Of a stretch of 64,000 nt of DNA, positions 47,060-56,034 are shown in pieces. Below the pieces are notes generated by a model, which saw nothing but the letters and a program-made list of their open reading frames with translations, was not told the DNA's origin and did no database searches. This DNA comes from Bacteroidia bacterium (GTDB taxonomy: Bacteria > Bacteroidota > Bacteroidia > UKL13-3), in assembly GCA_021740845.1 (NCBI GenBank), contig JAIOYZ010000007.1, positions 1 through 64,000 of the forward strand, given 5' to 3'. The translations under genes were made by a program, and so were the position numbers. The first letter of the stretch is position 1, and each line of letters opens with the position of its first letter.

Positions 47060-47920
47060 TTAACCATTACTTAGGTCGCAAAATTCTAAAATATGGGTTT
47101 TCACTTCCTCCATTTGCCAATGCGGAGTTGAGGTGGCGCCACAAACCCCAACGCTCATTCCATCCTTAATCCATATTGGATTAATTTCGGTTTTATTACT
47201 AATAAAATAAGTATTGGGATTATGTTCTTTGCAAACATCAAAAAGAACTTTACCATTAGAAGATTTTAATCCTGCTACAAAAATTACAACATCAAATTTC
47301 CTGGCAAAATCCCTGAGCTGAATATCTCGATTACTTACTTGCCTACATAAAGTGTCATTGAAATTAACCTCTACTCCTTGGCTCTCTAATTTTTCCTTTA
47401 ATGCATAAAGGTTTTTAGTTCTCTTTGTTGTTTGACTAAATAATTGAATTTTTGAGGGCAATTCGTATTGATCCAATTCATCAAAAGATTCTATAACAAT
47501 TGCTTCGCCGTTTGTTTGTCCCACTAAACCCTTAACCTCGGCATGTCCGTGTTTGCCATAAATTAGAATTTTCTCGTCTTTATTACTAGCTTCTCTAACC
47601 CTATTTTGCAATTTAAGTACAACAGGACAACTTGCATCAACCAATTCAATCATATTATCTAAAGCCAATTTATAAGTTTCTGGCGGTTCTCCATGAGCCC
47701 TTATTAAAACCTTAGTATGAGTAAGTGTTTTTAATTTATCATGATCAATAATTTCTAAGCCCTTCGCCTTTAAACGAGCAACCTCTTCATCATTATGCAC
47801 AATATCACCCAAACAAAACAAATGTCCTTCTTCATTTAGGATATCTTCTGCCATTTGGATGGCAAAAACAACCCCAAAACAAAAGCCCGAATTATCATCA
47901 ATTTCTACGTTTAAATTCAT
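47060..47920 (-). CDS. ispH: 4-hydroxy-3-methylbut-2-enyl diphosphate reductase
   Basis: 286 aa. The three iron-sulfur Cys are seen in SGFCFGV, DASCPVV and VCGATSTP, with the HGE block (IRAHGEPPE) and a KHGHAEVKG His. It makes IPP/DMAPP in the last step of the MEP isoprenoid pathway. It probably shares a transcript with the peroxidase gene, from a TATCTTTG promoter box 7 bp before the ATG. Confidence 0.95.
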   Translation of the reverse strand: MNLNVEIDDNSGFCFGVVFAIQMAEDILNEEGHLFCLGDIVHNDEEVARLKAKGLEIIDHDKLKTLTHTKVLIRAHGEPPETYKLALDNMIELVDASCPVVLKLQNRVREASNKDEKILIYGKHGHAEVKGLVGQTNGEAIVIESFDELDQYELPSKIQLFSQTTKRTKNLYALKEKLESQGVEVNFNDTLCRQVSNRDIQLRDFARKFDVVIFVAGLKSSNGKVLFDVCKEHNPNTYFISNKTEINPIWIKDGMSVGVCGATSTPHWQMEEVKTHILEFCDLSNG

Positions 47921-47927
47921 CTATTAA

Positions 47928-47935
47928 CAAAGATA
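47928..47935 (-). promoter_or_regulatory. -7 box TATCTTTG for ispH
   Basis: Exact TAnnTTTG on the minus strand, 7 bp before the ATG at 47920. It implies a very short leader. Confidence 0.5.
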
Positions 47936-48022
47936 TGTAAACATCTAAAATACCCATGTAAATTCATTACAGCTTATAAACACTTTATCCAAACAGAAAG
48001 TTTTTTAATTAAAATCAATAAC

Positions 48023-48030
48023 TATTTTCG
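48023..48030 (+). promoter_or_regulatory. -7 box TATTTTCG upstream of DUF2452 gene
   Basis: TAnnTTCG variant, 50 bp before the ATG at 48081. Another partial match (TAACTTTTG, one base too long) lies just downstream. Confidence 0.4.
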
Positions 48031-48080
48031 AATTAACTTTTGGTTCAAAACAAAAAGTAGAATTTAAGGTTAAGAAACTC

Positions 48081-48512
48081 ATGAATACAGATCAAGAATT
48101 GATAAATGAAGATGGAAGCTATATTGGTCCAGCTAATTTATCCCCTATTCCTTTAAGTATTGGTTCACCCGTAATTAAGGCCATAGACAAAGGGAAAATG
48201 AAGGCTAACGCTGTTGAAGCTATGCATCATTATGCTAATCAAGAAATGTCGATGTTGAAAAAACAAGCCGACCTAATTATGGAACAAGTTAGAGAAATTG
48301 AAAACCGACTTAAAGTTTCTGAAAAAATATACGAATCTGATATGCGTTTTCAACCTGTAATTGGACAAGTATATCATCTATATGAAAAAGGTGACCACTA
48401 TAAACTTTCATTAATTGGTCCTAAGGAATGGGGAAATAGTAAACAAATTGGAAACCATGTTGCCTCTGTAAAACTACTTGGCGATCATACGTGGGATTTG
48501 GTTAAATTTTAA
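48081..48512 (+). CDS. DUF2452 family protein
   Basis: 143 aa. YIGPANLSPIPLSIGSPVI, a helical middle (EAMHHYANQEMSMLKKQADLI) and FQPVIGQVYHLYEK fit the DUF2452 family of unknown function. Cytoplasmic. Its last four bases overlap the PD40 gene end on the opposite strand. Confidence 0.85.
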   Translation: MNTDQELINEDGSYIGPANLSPIPLSIGSPVIKAIDKGKMKANAVEAMHHYANQEMSMLKKQADLIMEQVREIENRLKVSEKIYESDMRFQPVIGQVYHLYEKGDHYKLSLIGPKEWGNSKQIGNHVASVKLLGDHTWDLVKF

Positions 48513-49561
48513 TCCTTCCATTCAGCCAAAAATAGATTGGTATCTCTAGTTCCGCCATTGTTTCTGTTGCTTGAAAAAATTAATTTCTTACCATCTGGTG
48601 AAAACATTGGAAAGGCATTAAATAAACTTTCGTTCGTTACCCTTTCTAGACCAGTGCCATCAAGATTAATCAAGTATAACTGAAAATCATATCCCTTTTC
48701 GCTGTGGTGATTACTGCTAAAGATAATTTTCTTCCCACTTGGATGAAAAAAGGGTGCCCAATTGGCTTTTCCCAAATGCGTTATTTGTTTCAAATCGCTT
48801 CCATCAACATTGCAAGTGTAAATTTCCATCGTTGTTGGCGCTACTAATCCTTGGCTCAATAAATTTTTATAATCCTTAATTTCTTCCTCACTTGAGGGCC
48901 TGGAAGCTCTAAAAACTAATTTTGTCCCATCAGGCGAAAAGAATGCACCACCATCGTATCCCAATCCAAAGGTTATTTGCTTTACATTCTTTCCATCTAT
49001 ATCAGCGGTATACAAATCCAAATCGCCATTTCTGGTACTTGTAAAAACTATTTTATCACCTTTTGGACTAACTGTAGCTTCAGCATCATAACCTGGCTCA
49101 GTGGTTAATTGGTTGGTAATATTCCCATTCTCGTCAGCAACAAAAATATCAAACTCTGGGTAAATAGCCCATAAATACCGCTTAGAAGGAGTTGGATCAG
49201 CAGGACAATTCTCTCCACCTAAATGAGTGGAGGCATATAATATGTGCTTGTTATCTGGTAGATAAAAGCTGCAAGTAGTTCTTCCTTTTCCAGTGCTTAT
49301 AAGAGGGTATTTTTGTAAGGAATCATGCTTCCCTTGGATATCCATCATAAAAATTTGATCACAACTTAAATTCCAAGCTTTATTATTACTTTGGAAACAA
49401 ACTTTCCTGTTATCAAAACTCCAATAGGCTTCAGCGTTATCTCCACCAAATGTAAGCTGTTTTAAACTTTTAAAGTGTTTTTCAGTCGGTGTTTGAGCTT
49501 GTGAAATAAATCCACAAAAAACAAGAATCAAACTAACCGTAAAGATCGAAATTCTATTCAT
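48509..49561 (-). CDS. TolB-like PD40 beta-propeller protein (exported)
   Basis: 350 aa. A signal peptide (FTVSLILVFCGFISQAQ) is followed by several PD40/WD40-like units with the DGKKLIFSSNR pattern (GDKIVFTSTRNGDLDLY, GTKLVFRASR, GKKIIFSSNH). Predicted periplasmic propeller. It is 19 bp after the HmuY lipoprotein gene and probably belongs to the same operon; its role there is unknown. Confidence 0.85.
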   Translation of the reverse strand: MNRISIFTVSLILVFCGFISQAQTPTEKHFKSLKQLTFGGDNAEAYWSFDNRKVCFQSNNKAWNLSCDQIFMMDIQGKHDSLQKYPLISTGKGRTTCSFYLPDNKHILYASTHLGGENCPADPTPSKRYLWAIYPEFDIFVADENGNITNQLTTEPGYDAEATVSPKGDKIVFTSTRNGDLDLYTADIDGKNVKQITFGLGYDGGAFFSPDGTKLVFRASRPSSEEEIKDYKNLLSQGLVAPTTMEIYTCNVDGSDLKQITHLGKANWAPFFHPSGKKIIFSSNHHSEKGYDFQLYLINLDGTGLERVTNESLFNAFPMFSPDGKKLIFSSNRNNGGTRDTNLFLAEWKD

Positions 49562-49580
49562 TCTTATTAAATTTAGATGC

Positions 49581-50597
49581 CTAATTTATTTCAATTAACT
49601 CAAATTTTGGTGAACCTTTTACACCTTGCTTGCTGTAAAAATCAATAAATCTTAATTTATAATATTTAGGATTTGGGCCATGCATTTTAAGCAAATAATT
49701 TACATAATTTCTTGTTATATACTTACCTTGATTAAAATCATAGACCTTCCAATCAAAACCCATAATATCCCTTTTACTTGAAAAAGTGAATTTATCCATA
49801 TCAGCTTTACAAATTTCAATAAAATTCAAACTGCTATCAACTGCTACCGAAAAAAGTTTAGAATTTATTTGAATACCTGTAACTGAATATAGTAGTGGCG
49901 GTGAAAAATCATAATAAATCCATCTAGTTCTTAAAAAACAAAAATGCCAATCATTAATTCTTGGTTCGAAATTTATTGCTTTACCCGATCTAAAATCAAA
50001 ATATACATTCAATTTATTAATATCCTTTGGGATAATGCAACTTGAAATAAACTTACCTTTACTATCTGCATACTCTATTGCAAAGGTAAATGGGTCTAAC
50101 ATTCTCAACTTAAATTGAAAATAGCGCAATCCAGATTCTGCCTCAATTCCTCTATCTATAATATAAATAGAATCGCGGCTATGTTGGGTAAATTCGTTAA
50201 ACCAATTTTTTAATACAATTGAATCTCCACCTGATGAGGCATCCCAACGCCAATTTACTTTGTTAGGATTAATATTAGCAATAAAACTATCCTTCCCAAT
50301 GGTGCCTAATAAAACTCCTTTTCCTCCATTCATCCAAATGTTTTTAGAATTTGGATTACAATCAAAACCCAAATCCCAACAAGTATTTTTTACAGTATTT
50401 CTTATATAATTACTATCTAAAAAATTAATAAAAATTTGGTCTTCGTATGTTTCGCCCATGTTAACTTGAACTAAAACAAGCGAATCACTTGGCTTTTTTG
50501 CCAAGGAGTACGGTTTCTCTGCCTTTTCACAAGATTGTAAAGCAACTAGAAGCAGCAAAAATCCAAAAACAAAAACTATTGGCTTACCTGATTTCAT
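49581..50597 (-). CDS. HmuY-like lipoprotein
   Basis: 338 aa. The lipoprotein signal peptide ends in LLVALQSCEKA (Cys about 23). The HmuY pattern is seen as NMGETYEDQIFINF, CWDLGF, DWHFCFLRT and GFDWKVYDF near the C-terminus. HmuY captures heme and hands it to a TonB receptor. It starts one base after the receptor gene. It is related to the T9SS-sorted protein upstream (same three W-containing blocks). Confidence 0.85.
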   Translation of the reverse strand: MKSGKPIVFVFGFLLLLVALQSCEKAEKPYSLAKKPSDSLVLVQVNMGETYEDQIFINFLDSNYIRNTVKNTCWDLGFDCNPNSKNIWMNGGKGVLLGTIGKDSFIANINPNKVNWRWDASSGGDSIVLKNWFNEFTQHSRDSIYIIDRGIEAESGLRYFQFKLRMLDPFTFAIEYADSKGKFISSCIIPKDINKLNVYFDFRSGKAINFEPRINDWHFCFLRTRWIYYDFSPPLLYSVTGIQINSKLFSVAVDSSLNFIEICKADMDKFTFSSKRDIMGFDWKVYDFNQGKYITRNYVNYLLKMHGPNPKYYKLRFIDFYSKQGVKGSPKFELIEIN

Positions 50598-50598
50598 A

Positions 50599-52626
50599 CT
50601 AAATGAGATTATACCTTAAACCAATAAATACTGAGCGACCCATTGCTGTTGTTGCTGATCCGCTTATAGAAGAATGAGGACCCATATTTAAACTTGCATT
50701 TACATTAATAACATTCATAAGGTTTTTAACGCCTGCTGTAATGTTTAATTTTTTCTTCAATACTACTTGTCCAACACTAATATCCATCAATGCAAAAGGG
50801 TCAATATAAGAAAGCGAAATATTATCCGATAAATAATCATATTGATACATTTGAAGTTTTCCGTTCCATTTTCCAAAAAAGTTAATGCTAGTTCCAATTT
50901 TACTAAATCTATAACTAGCATTGAATTTCCATTCATTACAAAAATAAATATTGTCAGTTTGAGTATATCCAGTTAAATTATTCTTCCTACCAGTTATTGA
51001 ATATCCTAAAGAAATATGATAAGGAATTGTTCTATATTCAACAGTAATTGATGTTCCAAGACTAGTAAAAGTATTTATGTTAACGTATTGAAAATAGGTA
51101 TTATTTCCTGAACCAAATCTAGCCAAATCAATCATGTTGTTTATTTTATTATAAAAAATGGTTGGTTCAAAACGAAAAACTCTACTTTCTAATTTATAAT
51201 CATAGGTTGCGCTAAACTGCAAATTATTTGATGTTTCTGCAGTTAAGTTCTGATTCCCTTTTAGGTTATGACTAGCATCAACAAATTGCAAATAAAGTTC
51301 TTTTAAAGTAGGTGCTCTAAAACCCTTTGAATAGGAGCCTCTAATTACCCAGGCATCCGTAATATCATACTTTAAATTAATAGAAGGTACAAAAGGAGCA
51401 CTATATTTTGTATGATAAATAACCCTAAAAGCGGGTCTAATCACTAAACGTTTTAATGGTTTAACCTCGGCGCTGGTGAATAAATTATAATCACCCATAT
51501 TTTGTTTTTGGTTTTCAATTCTTGAACCAATTGCAAAATCATGTGTAAATTCATAACCCATTTGGTAATTCATCTTCTTTGAGAAAGCAACATTAGAATA
51601 AGTGCCTCTACTCATAACTTGATGAAAGTAATTTGTGTCATGTTCAAAAGCACTTGGAACTAGTTCTTGGGTCAGCCCAACCAAGTCTTTTAAATATGTA
51701 TTATACCGGCGTTGATAAAAATTATATGAGGCTAAAAAGTTAATGTTTCTTTTTCCATCAAACTTTTTGTCATAAAAAAAAGATGAGGTGTATCTGGTAG
51801 AATAATAATACCTATCCAATGCTACCGCTTGTGTCCAATCAATTGTTGGTGTACCTTTATCTGAAATTGTTTCATTAAAATATTGGTTTAGCCAGCGAAT
51901 ATTCCCATTCTCTAAAAACTTTGTAAGAGTAATATCTGCATTGTATTGGGTTCTGGGTTTCCAAAGTTTATTTCTAGCATCAGGATCTGTGCTAAAACCT
52001 TTAAAGAAATTTCTGCTTCCATTTCCAGATATACTATATTTTTCCTTAGCTACACCTAAAGAAAAGTCTGAATTAAATTGCCCAATACTTTCCCCATACA
52101 AACCAACCCTAGCCGTTTCGGATGATTTTTTTTGTTTCTTGGTAATTATATTAATTACACCTCCTAGCGCATCTGTTCCAAAATTCACGCTCATCGGACC
52201 TTCCACAAATTCTATTCTTTCTACATTTTGAAGACTAATTTGTGAAAGATCTATACTTCCATTTTCTCTGCCAATAACAGGTACACCATCAATTAAAATT
52301 TTAATGTTATTTCCTCCAACGCCTTGCAATTGCATACTAGAGCCCAAAATAGGATCCTGAATAATCCTAATATTCATTTCATTGGATAAAACTTGTTGTA
52401 GCGTAAATGCACCTTGAGCTTCAATCCTTTTGGCGTCAATAACTTTAACTTTATGTACAGATTTACTAAGGCTATTAGCTTCATACTGCCCTGTAACAAC
52501 TAATTCGTCTAAGTCTAATGGTTTACCTTCGGGTTGACCCAAACAAATAATTGAAAAAAACGCAAACACTACCAAAAAGGTAGTGCTGCGCAATATTTGG
52601 AAAAATGTATTTGAGAAAAAAATCAA
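50599..52626 (-). CDS. TonB-dependent outer-membrane receptor, probably for heme
   Basis: 675 aa. The plug domain (about 35-155) has DELVVTGQYEANSLSK, GGNNIKILIDGVPV and NVERIEFVEGPMSVNFG. The barrel follows, with the FRAP box (FRAPTLKELYLQF) and a nearby His and NQNL (SHNLKGNQNL), the arrangement of HmuR-type heme receptors. The C-terminus ends in FIGLRYNLI, an OM barrel signature. HmuY-like genes sit on both sides (2 bp and 1 bp gaps), supporting heme. Substrate by inference. Confidence 0.88.
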   Translation of the reverse strand: MIFFSNTFFQILRSTTFLVVFAFFSIICLGQPEGKPLDLDELVVTGQYEANSLSKSVHKVKVIDAKRIEAQGAFTLQQVLSNEMNIRIIQDPILGSSMQLQGVGGNNIKILIDGVPVIGRENGSIDLSQISLQNVERIEFVEGPMSVNFGTDALGGVINIITKKQKKSSETARVGLYGESIGQFNSDFSLGVAKEKYSISGNGSRNFFKGFSTDPDARNKLWKPRTQYNADITLTKFLENGNIRWLNQYFNETISDKGTPTIDWTQAVALDRYYYSTRYTSSFFYDKKFDGKRNINFLASYNFYQRRYNTYLKDLVGLTQELVPSAFEHDTNYFHQVMSRGTYSNVAFSKKMNYQMGYEFTHDFAIGSRIENQKQNMGDYNLFTSAEVKPLKRLVIRPAFRVIYHTKYSAPFVPSINLKYDITDAWVIRGSYSKGFRAPTLKELYLQFVDASHNLKGNQNLTAETSNNLQFSATYDYKLESRVFRFEPTIFYNKINNMIDLARFGSGNNTYFQYVNINTFTSLGTSITVEYRTIPYHISLGYSITGRKNNLTGYTQTDNIYFCNEWKFNASYRFSKIGTSINFFGKWNGKLQMYQYDYLSDNISLSYIDPFALMDISVGQVVLKKKLNITAGVKNLMNVINVNASLNMGPHSSISGSATTAMGRSVFIGLRYNLI

Positions 52627-52628
52627 AA

Positions 52629-53939
52629 TTAGTTAACTATAATTTTTCTGGTTCCTTTTGCTCCATCTGCCTCAAAACTAACAAAGTAAATTCCTTGGTT
52701 CAAACCGCTTAAATTAAATTCACAATTCAAACTTCCATTTACATTGTTAAATTTTTGGGTAGAAACTGTTCTACCTGTTAAATCAATAATTTCTATTGAT
52801 AATAAAGAAACTGCATTCTCAAAATTAAAATCCACATTTACCAAACCGCTAGCAGGATTAGGGTAAACCTTAACATTTTCTAACTCCTTAACAACCCTTT
52901 CTGAACTTGTTAAAATTGAATAAAAGGTTTTATTAAATTTAATAAATTGTTGTGTAGAATTGGCAAAATATTCAGTGAAAACAATTTTATGATAGTTGTT
53001 TTCTCCATTCTTAACCACATAAGCCAATGAATCAATAATAGGCCATGCACCAGGAGTTGTAGTTACTTCTTTCCAATCCCAACCAATTGTATTAATGTTA
53101 TCATGAGGGATTAGATTGGTATCTGGAACAAAAGTTTGTGCATCAGCACCAACATACTTAGCAGAAATTGCATTTGGATTATGTAGAACTCCCATTACAG
53201 GATACATAAGGGTTTGCCCAAAAAGTGTAACTAGTGATTTATATCTTGTAAACAATATGTCCCATGAATTTATAGCTGGCTCTCTATCAATTACCTGATG
53301 ATTCAGAACATTTACGTAAGCAAATAACTTGTTGTTGTAGTCAGATTTTCTAATTGAATAACCTACACTATCTGTTCCATCTAAATTAGAAATACTAAAA
53401 GACCACATGGTATCATAAACTATTTTATGAATAGCCAATTTTTTAAGCATTTTTGGGTCATTTGGATTTGGTGAGGTAACCAATGCCATTAACCAAATAT
53501 CATTTCCATCAACATCCCTTGTTGTCATATTGTATTGACCCCAACCATAATCAAAAGGGTTAGCCATATTTCTATCTTGGTTAAACGCTCCAATATCCCA
53601 TGTGCTATCGCTATTATAAAATTGTGGCCAAGCATTCCAACCGCTGGTATCAAAACTCGACCAATTTTCTATTGAGGTACCCGATTTATACAATTCTACA
53701 CTTCTTCCATCATTAATTCTGATTGTTGCTGCCTGCATAGTTTTGTATGGAGGTTGGGCTTTCCTAACGGCAAATGCCAAATGCCAATTATTATTTCTAA
53801 CTGTATCCTTTGTTCCTGTGGTAAAATTATAATAAACGTCTAAAACTGTACCTGGTAACATTGTTACACTATCGGCAACTTGTGCCATTAATGCAGTTTT
53901 TAATAAAACAGCCGTCAATAGTAAATAAATTTTCTTCAT
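52629..53939 (-). CDS. HmuY-like protein with T9SS sorting tail
   Basis: 436 aa. A signal peptide (LLLTAVLLKTALMAQ) is followed by HmuY-like blocks NWHLAFAVR, NSWDILFTRYKS and GWDWKEV, matching those of the lipoprotein two genes downstream. The C-terminal 75 residues (VYPNP, ending GTRKIIVN) form a T9SS sorting domain. It is first in the operon with the TonB receptor, HmuY lipoprotein and PD40 gene. I infer a surface heme-binding protein feeding the receptor. Confidence 0.8.
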   Translation of the reverse strand: MKKIYLLLTAVLLKTALMAQVADSVTMLPGTVLDVYYNFTTGTKDTVRNNNWHLAFAVRKAQPPYKTMQAATIRINDGRSVELYKSGTSIENWSSFDTSGWNAWPQFYNSDSTWDIGAFNQDRNMANPFDYGWGQYNMTTRDVDGNDIWLMALVTSPNPNDPKMLKKLAIHKIVYDTMWSFSISNLDGTDSVGYSIRKSDYNNKLFAYVNVLNHQVIDREPAINSWDILFTRYKSLVTLFGQTLMYPVMGVLHNPNAISAKYVGADAQTFVPDTNLIPHDNINTIGWDWKEVTTTPGAWPIIDSLAYVVKNGENNYHKIVFTEYFANSTQQFIKFNKTFYSILTSSERVVKELENVKVYPNPASGLVNVDFNFENAVSLLSIEIIDLTGRTVSTQKFNNVNGSLNCEFNLSGLNQGIYFVSFEADGAKGTRKIIVN

Positions 53940-54084
53940 AAATTTTTGTTTTGTGTGGCAACAAAGAACGCTCTATTAAAATCGACCAACCACTGACATT
54001 TATCATTTTCCTTCATTGTGACAATATTTTGACAGCCCTTGTTTTACAGTGTTTATTGGCAAAATTTAAGGTGATATGCAATAA

Positions 54085-54115
54085 TTTGCGGTATTGCGGT
54101 TTTTAGCTAACTTTG
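54085..54115 (+). promoter_or_regulatory. Bacteroidota promoter TTTG-N19-TAACTTTG for panD
   Basis: Full -33 (TTTG 54085-54088) and -7 (TAACTTTG 54108-54115) elements with 19 bp between them, 16 bp before the panD ATG. This is one of the two best promoters in the window. Confidence 0.65.
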
Positions 54116-54131
54116 AAACGCAAAATTTACT

Positions 54132-54482
54132 ATGCAGATACAACTGTTAAAATCAAAAATTCATCGTGCAAAAGTTACCCAAACTGAATTGCATTACGTT
54201 GGAAGTATAACTATTGATGAGGATCTTATGGATTCTGCCAATATGATTGAAAATGAAAAAGTTCAAATTGTGAACATTAATAATGGCGAACGCTTTGAAA
54301 CATATATTATTAAAGGCGAAAGAGGCTCTGGTACTATTTGCCTAAATGGACCAGCTGCAAGAAAGGCCGCAACGGGTGACCATGTAATTGTTATTTCATA
54401 CTGTATCATGGAGTTTGAGGAAGCAAAAAAATACAAACCAATTGCCATTTACCCAGACCATAACAACAAACTAACCCACTAA
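54132..54482 (+). CDS. panD: Aspartate 1-decarboxylase (pyruvoyl-type)
   Basis: 116 aa. The self-processing site Gly24-Ser25 is in YVGSITID, and [17 protein letters not shown] and [13 protein letters not shown] are conserved. It converts L-aspartate to beta-alanine for pantothenate and CoA. First gene of a three-gene operon with a flippase-like protein (6 bp gap) and rfaE2. Confidence 0.95.
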   Translation: MQIQLLKSKIHRAKVTQTELHYVGSITIDEDLMDSANMIENEKVQIVNINNGERFETYIIKGERGSGTICLNGPAARKAATGDHVIVISYCIMEFEEAKKYKPIAIYPDHNNKLTH

Positions 54483-54488
54483 AACAAA

Positions 54489-55478
54489 GTGAAAAAAGCA
54501 ATTCAGTATGGCATAATACTGCTCGTAGGTGGTCTTTTTCTCTATTTTGTTTTTAAGGATACAAATTGGACTGATTTATTCCAAAAGATGAGCTCTGCAA
54601 ATCTTTATTGGTTAGCGTTAGGGGTATTTATTTCACTTATAAGTCACTGGATAAGAGCTTATAGAGCAACACTTCTATATGATGCTATGCATTTTAAAAT
54701 TAGTACTACTCATAGCTTTTATGCCGTTTTAATTGGCTATATGATGAACTATATTATCCCTAGGGCCGGAGAAGTCTCTAGGTGTGCTGCTTTGAGTAAA
54801 ACCGATGACTTGCCTGTTGAAAAATCTTTGGGATCTGTTGTAACAGAGAGAATAGTTGACATGTTCTTGCTAATTTTGGTTTTAGGTGTAATTTTTTTAA
54901 TTCAATTTGATTTAATCTCTCAATTCTTAAAGGATACCTTTGAAAATAAAAATGAAATTGGCCAAGGCAATGAATTCTCTTGGAAATTTATTCTTCTAAT
55001 TGGCCTAATAGCAATTGTTATTCTATTATTTTCTTTAAGGAAAAAATTAGCACAAAGTTCTCTAGTTATTAGGTTATTTAAAATGGTACAAGGTTTTGGC
55101 GATGGCTTATTGAGCATAAGGCATGTAAAAAATCCTTCTCTTTTTATATCACTATCAGTTTTGATATGGATTGGATATATTTTGATGATGTATGTATGTT
55201 TATTTTCCCTAGAAGCAACATCTCATTTGAACTTTGTAGATTGTTTAACAGTTTTTGCAATTGGAACAATAGGCGTTGTTTTACCAGCCCCAGGTGCAGG
55301 TGCAGGCACTTACCATTTCTTTGTTATGCAATCACTTTTGTTATATGGGGTATCAAAGGAAGATGGTATAGCATATGCTACTATGGTTCATGGAATACAA
55401 ATGATCGTTCTACTTATTTTAGGCGCTATTGCCTCCATTATAGTAATGGGTAAACAAAAAAGTAAAATAAATGAGTAA
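54489..55478 (+). CDS. Flippase-like membrane protein (lysylphosphatidylglycerol synthase TM family)
   Basis: 329 aa and polytopic with about eight helices. The start is GTG at 54489. The pattern SHWIRAYRATLLYDAM and YMMNYIIPRAGEVSRCAAL, with the PAPGAGAGTYHFF block in the C-terminal half, is that of UPF0104/LPG-synthase TM domain proteins, which may move lipids or lipid-linked sugars. Translationally linked to panD (6 bp gap) and rfaE2 (8 bp overlap). Confidence 0.85.
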   Translation: MKKAIQYGIILLVGGLFLYFVFKDTNWTDLFQKMSSANLYWLALGVFISLISHWIRAYRATLLYDAMHFKISTTHSFYAVLIGYMMNYIIPRAGEVSRCAALSKTDDLPVEKSLGSVVTERIVDMFLLILVLGVIFLIQFDLISQFLKDTFENKNEIGQGNEFSWKFILLIGLIAIVILLFSLRKKLAQSSLVIRLFKMVQGFGDGLLSIRHVKNPSLFISLSVLIWIGYILMMYVCLFSLEATSHLNFVDCLTVFAIGTIGVVLPAPGAGAGTYHFFVMQSLLLYGVSKEDGIAYATMVHGIQMIVLLILGAIASIIVMGKQKSKINE

Positions 55479-55962
55479 GCATAATTTGGTTCAAACAAAA
55501 ATTCTAACTCCTCCCTCACTTCAACTTCAACTTGCAAAATGGGCTGAAGAAAAAAAGACTGTTGTTTTTACAAACGGCTGTTTTGATATTTTGCACAGAG
55601 GTCATGTAGATTATTTAGCTAAAGCCGCCGATCTTGGAGATGTTTTAATTATTGGTGTAAATACTGATGCCTCCGTAAGTAGATTAAAAGGACCACATCG
55701 CCCTATCCAAGATGAACAATCAAGATTACAAATTTTAGCATCTTTAGGATTTGTAGATGGAGTAATCTTATTTGATGAGCCCACTCCCTTAAATTTAATT
55801 CAATTGGTTCAACCCGATGTTTTGGTTAAAGGAAGTGATTACCAACCTGCTGATATTGTGGGTTATGAAATTGTAATGGCAAAAGGAGGTGATGTTAAAA
55901 CAATTGACTTTATCCCTGGTTTTTCTACTAGTGCCATTGAAAAAAAAATTAAACAATCCTGA
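55471..55962 (+). CDS. rfaE2: D-glycero-beta-D-manno-heptose 1-phosphate adenylyltransferase
   Basis: 163 aa, the single nucleotidyltransferase domain (not fused to the kinase). The signature is FTNGCFDILHRGHVDYL, then GVNTDASVSRLKGPHRPI, RLQILASLGFVDGV and VKGSDYQP. It makes ADP-heptose for LPS inner core. It overlaps the flippase-like gene by 8 bp. Confidence 0.92.
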   Translation: MSKHNLVQTKILTPPSLQLQLAKWAEEKKTVVFTNGCFDILHRGHVDYLAKAADLGDVLIIGVNTDASVSRLKGPHRPIQDEQSRLQILASLGFVDGVILFDEPTPLNLIQLVQPDVLVKGSDYQPADIVGYEIVMAKGGDVKTIDFIPGFSTSAIEKKIKQS

Positions 55963-55983
55963 ACTAAATCAGATATTAATTGG

Positions 55984-56014
55984 TTTGATTATGACCAATC
56001 AAATTCTATATTCG
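55984..56014 (+). promoter_or_regulatory. Promoter TTTG-N19-TATATTCG for the acyl-CoA dehydrogenase gene
   Basis: -33 TTTG (55984-55987) and -7 variant TATATTCG (56007-56014) with 19 bp spacing, 20 bp before the ATG at 56035. It shows that the TTCG form occurs with a proper -33 element. Confidence 0.6.
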
Positions 56015-56034
56015 CCAAACCAAATTGTTAGATT

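Noticed and set aside
3238-52706. GGTTCAAACC copies as tRNA T-arm remnants (T loops read GGTTCAAATCC-like)
   Set aside because: The word lacks the paired stem and acceptor context, and most copies sit inside intact genes; no cloverleaf could be drawn around them.
55166-55453. 95-aa plus-strand ORF in the flippase-like gene
   Set aside because: Alternate frame of a well-supported membrane protein gene.
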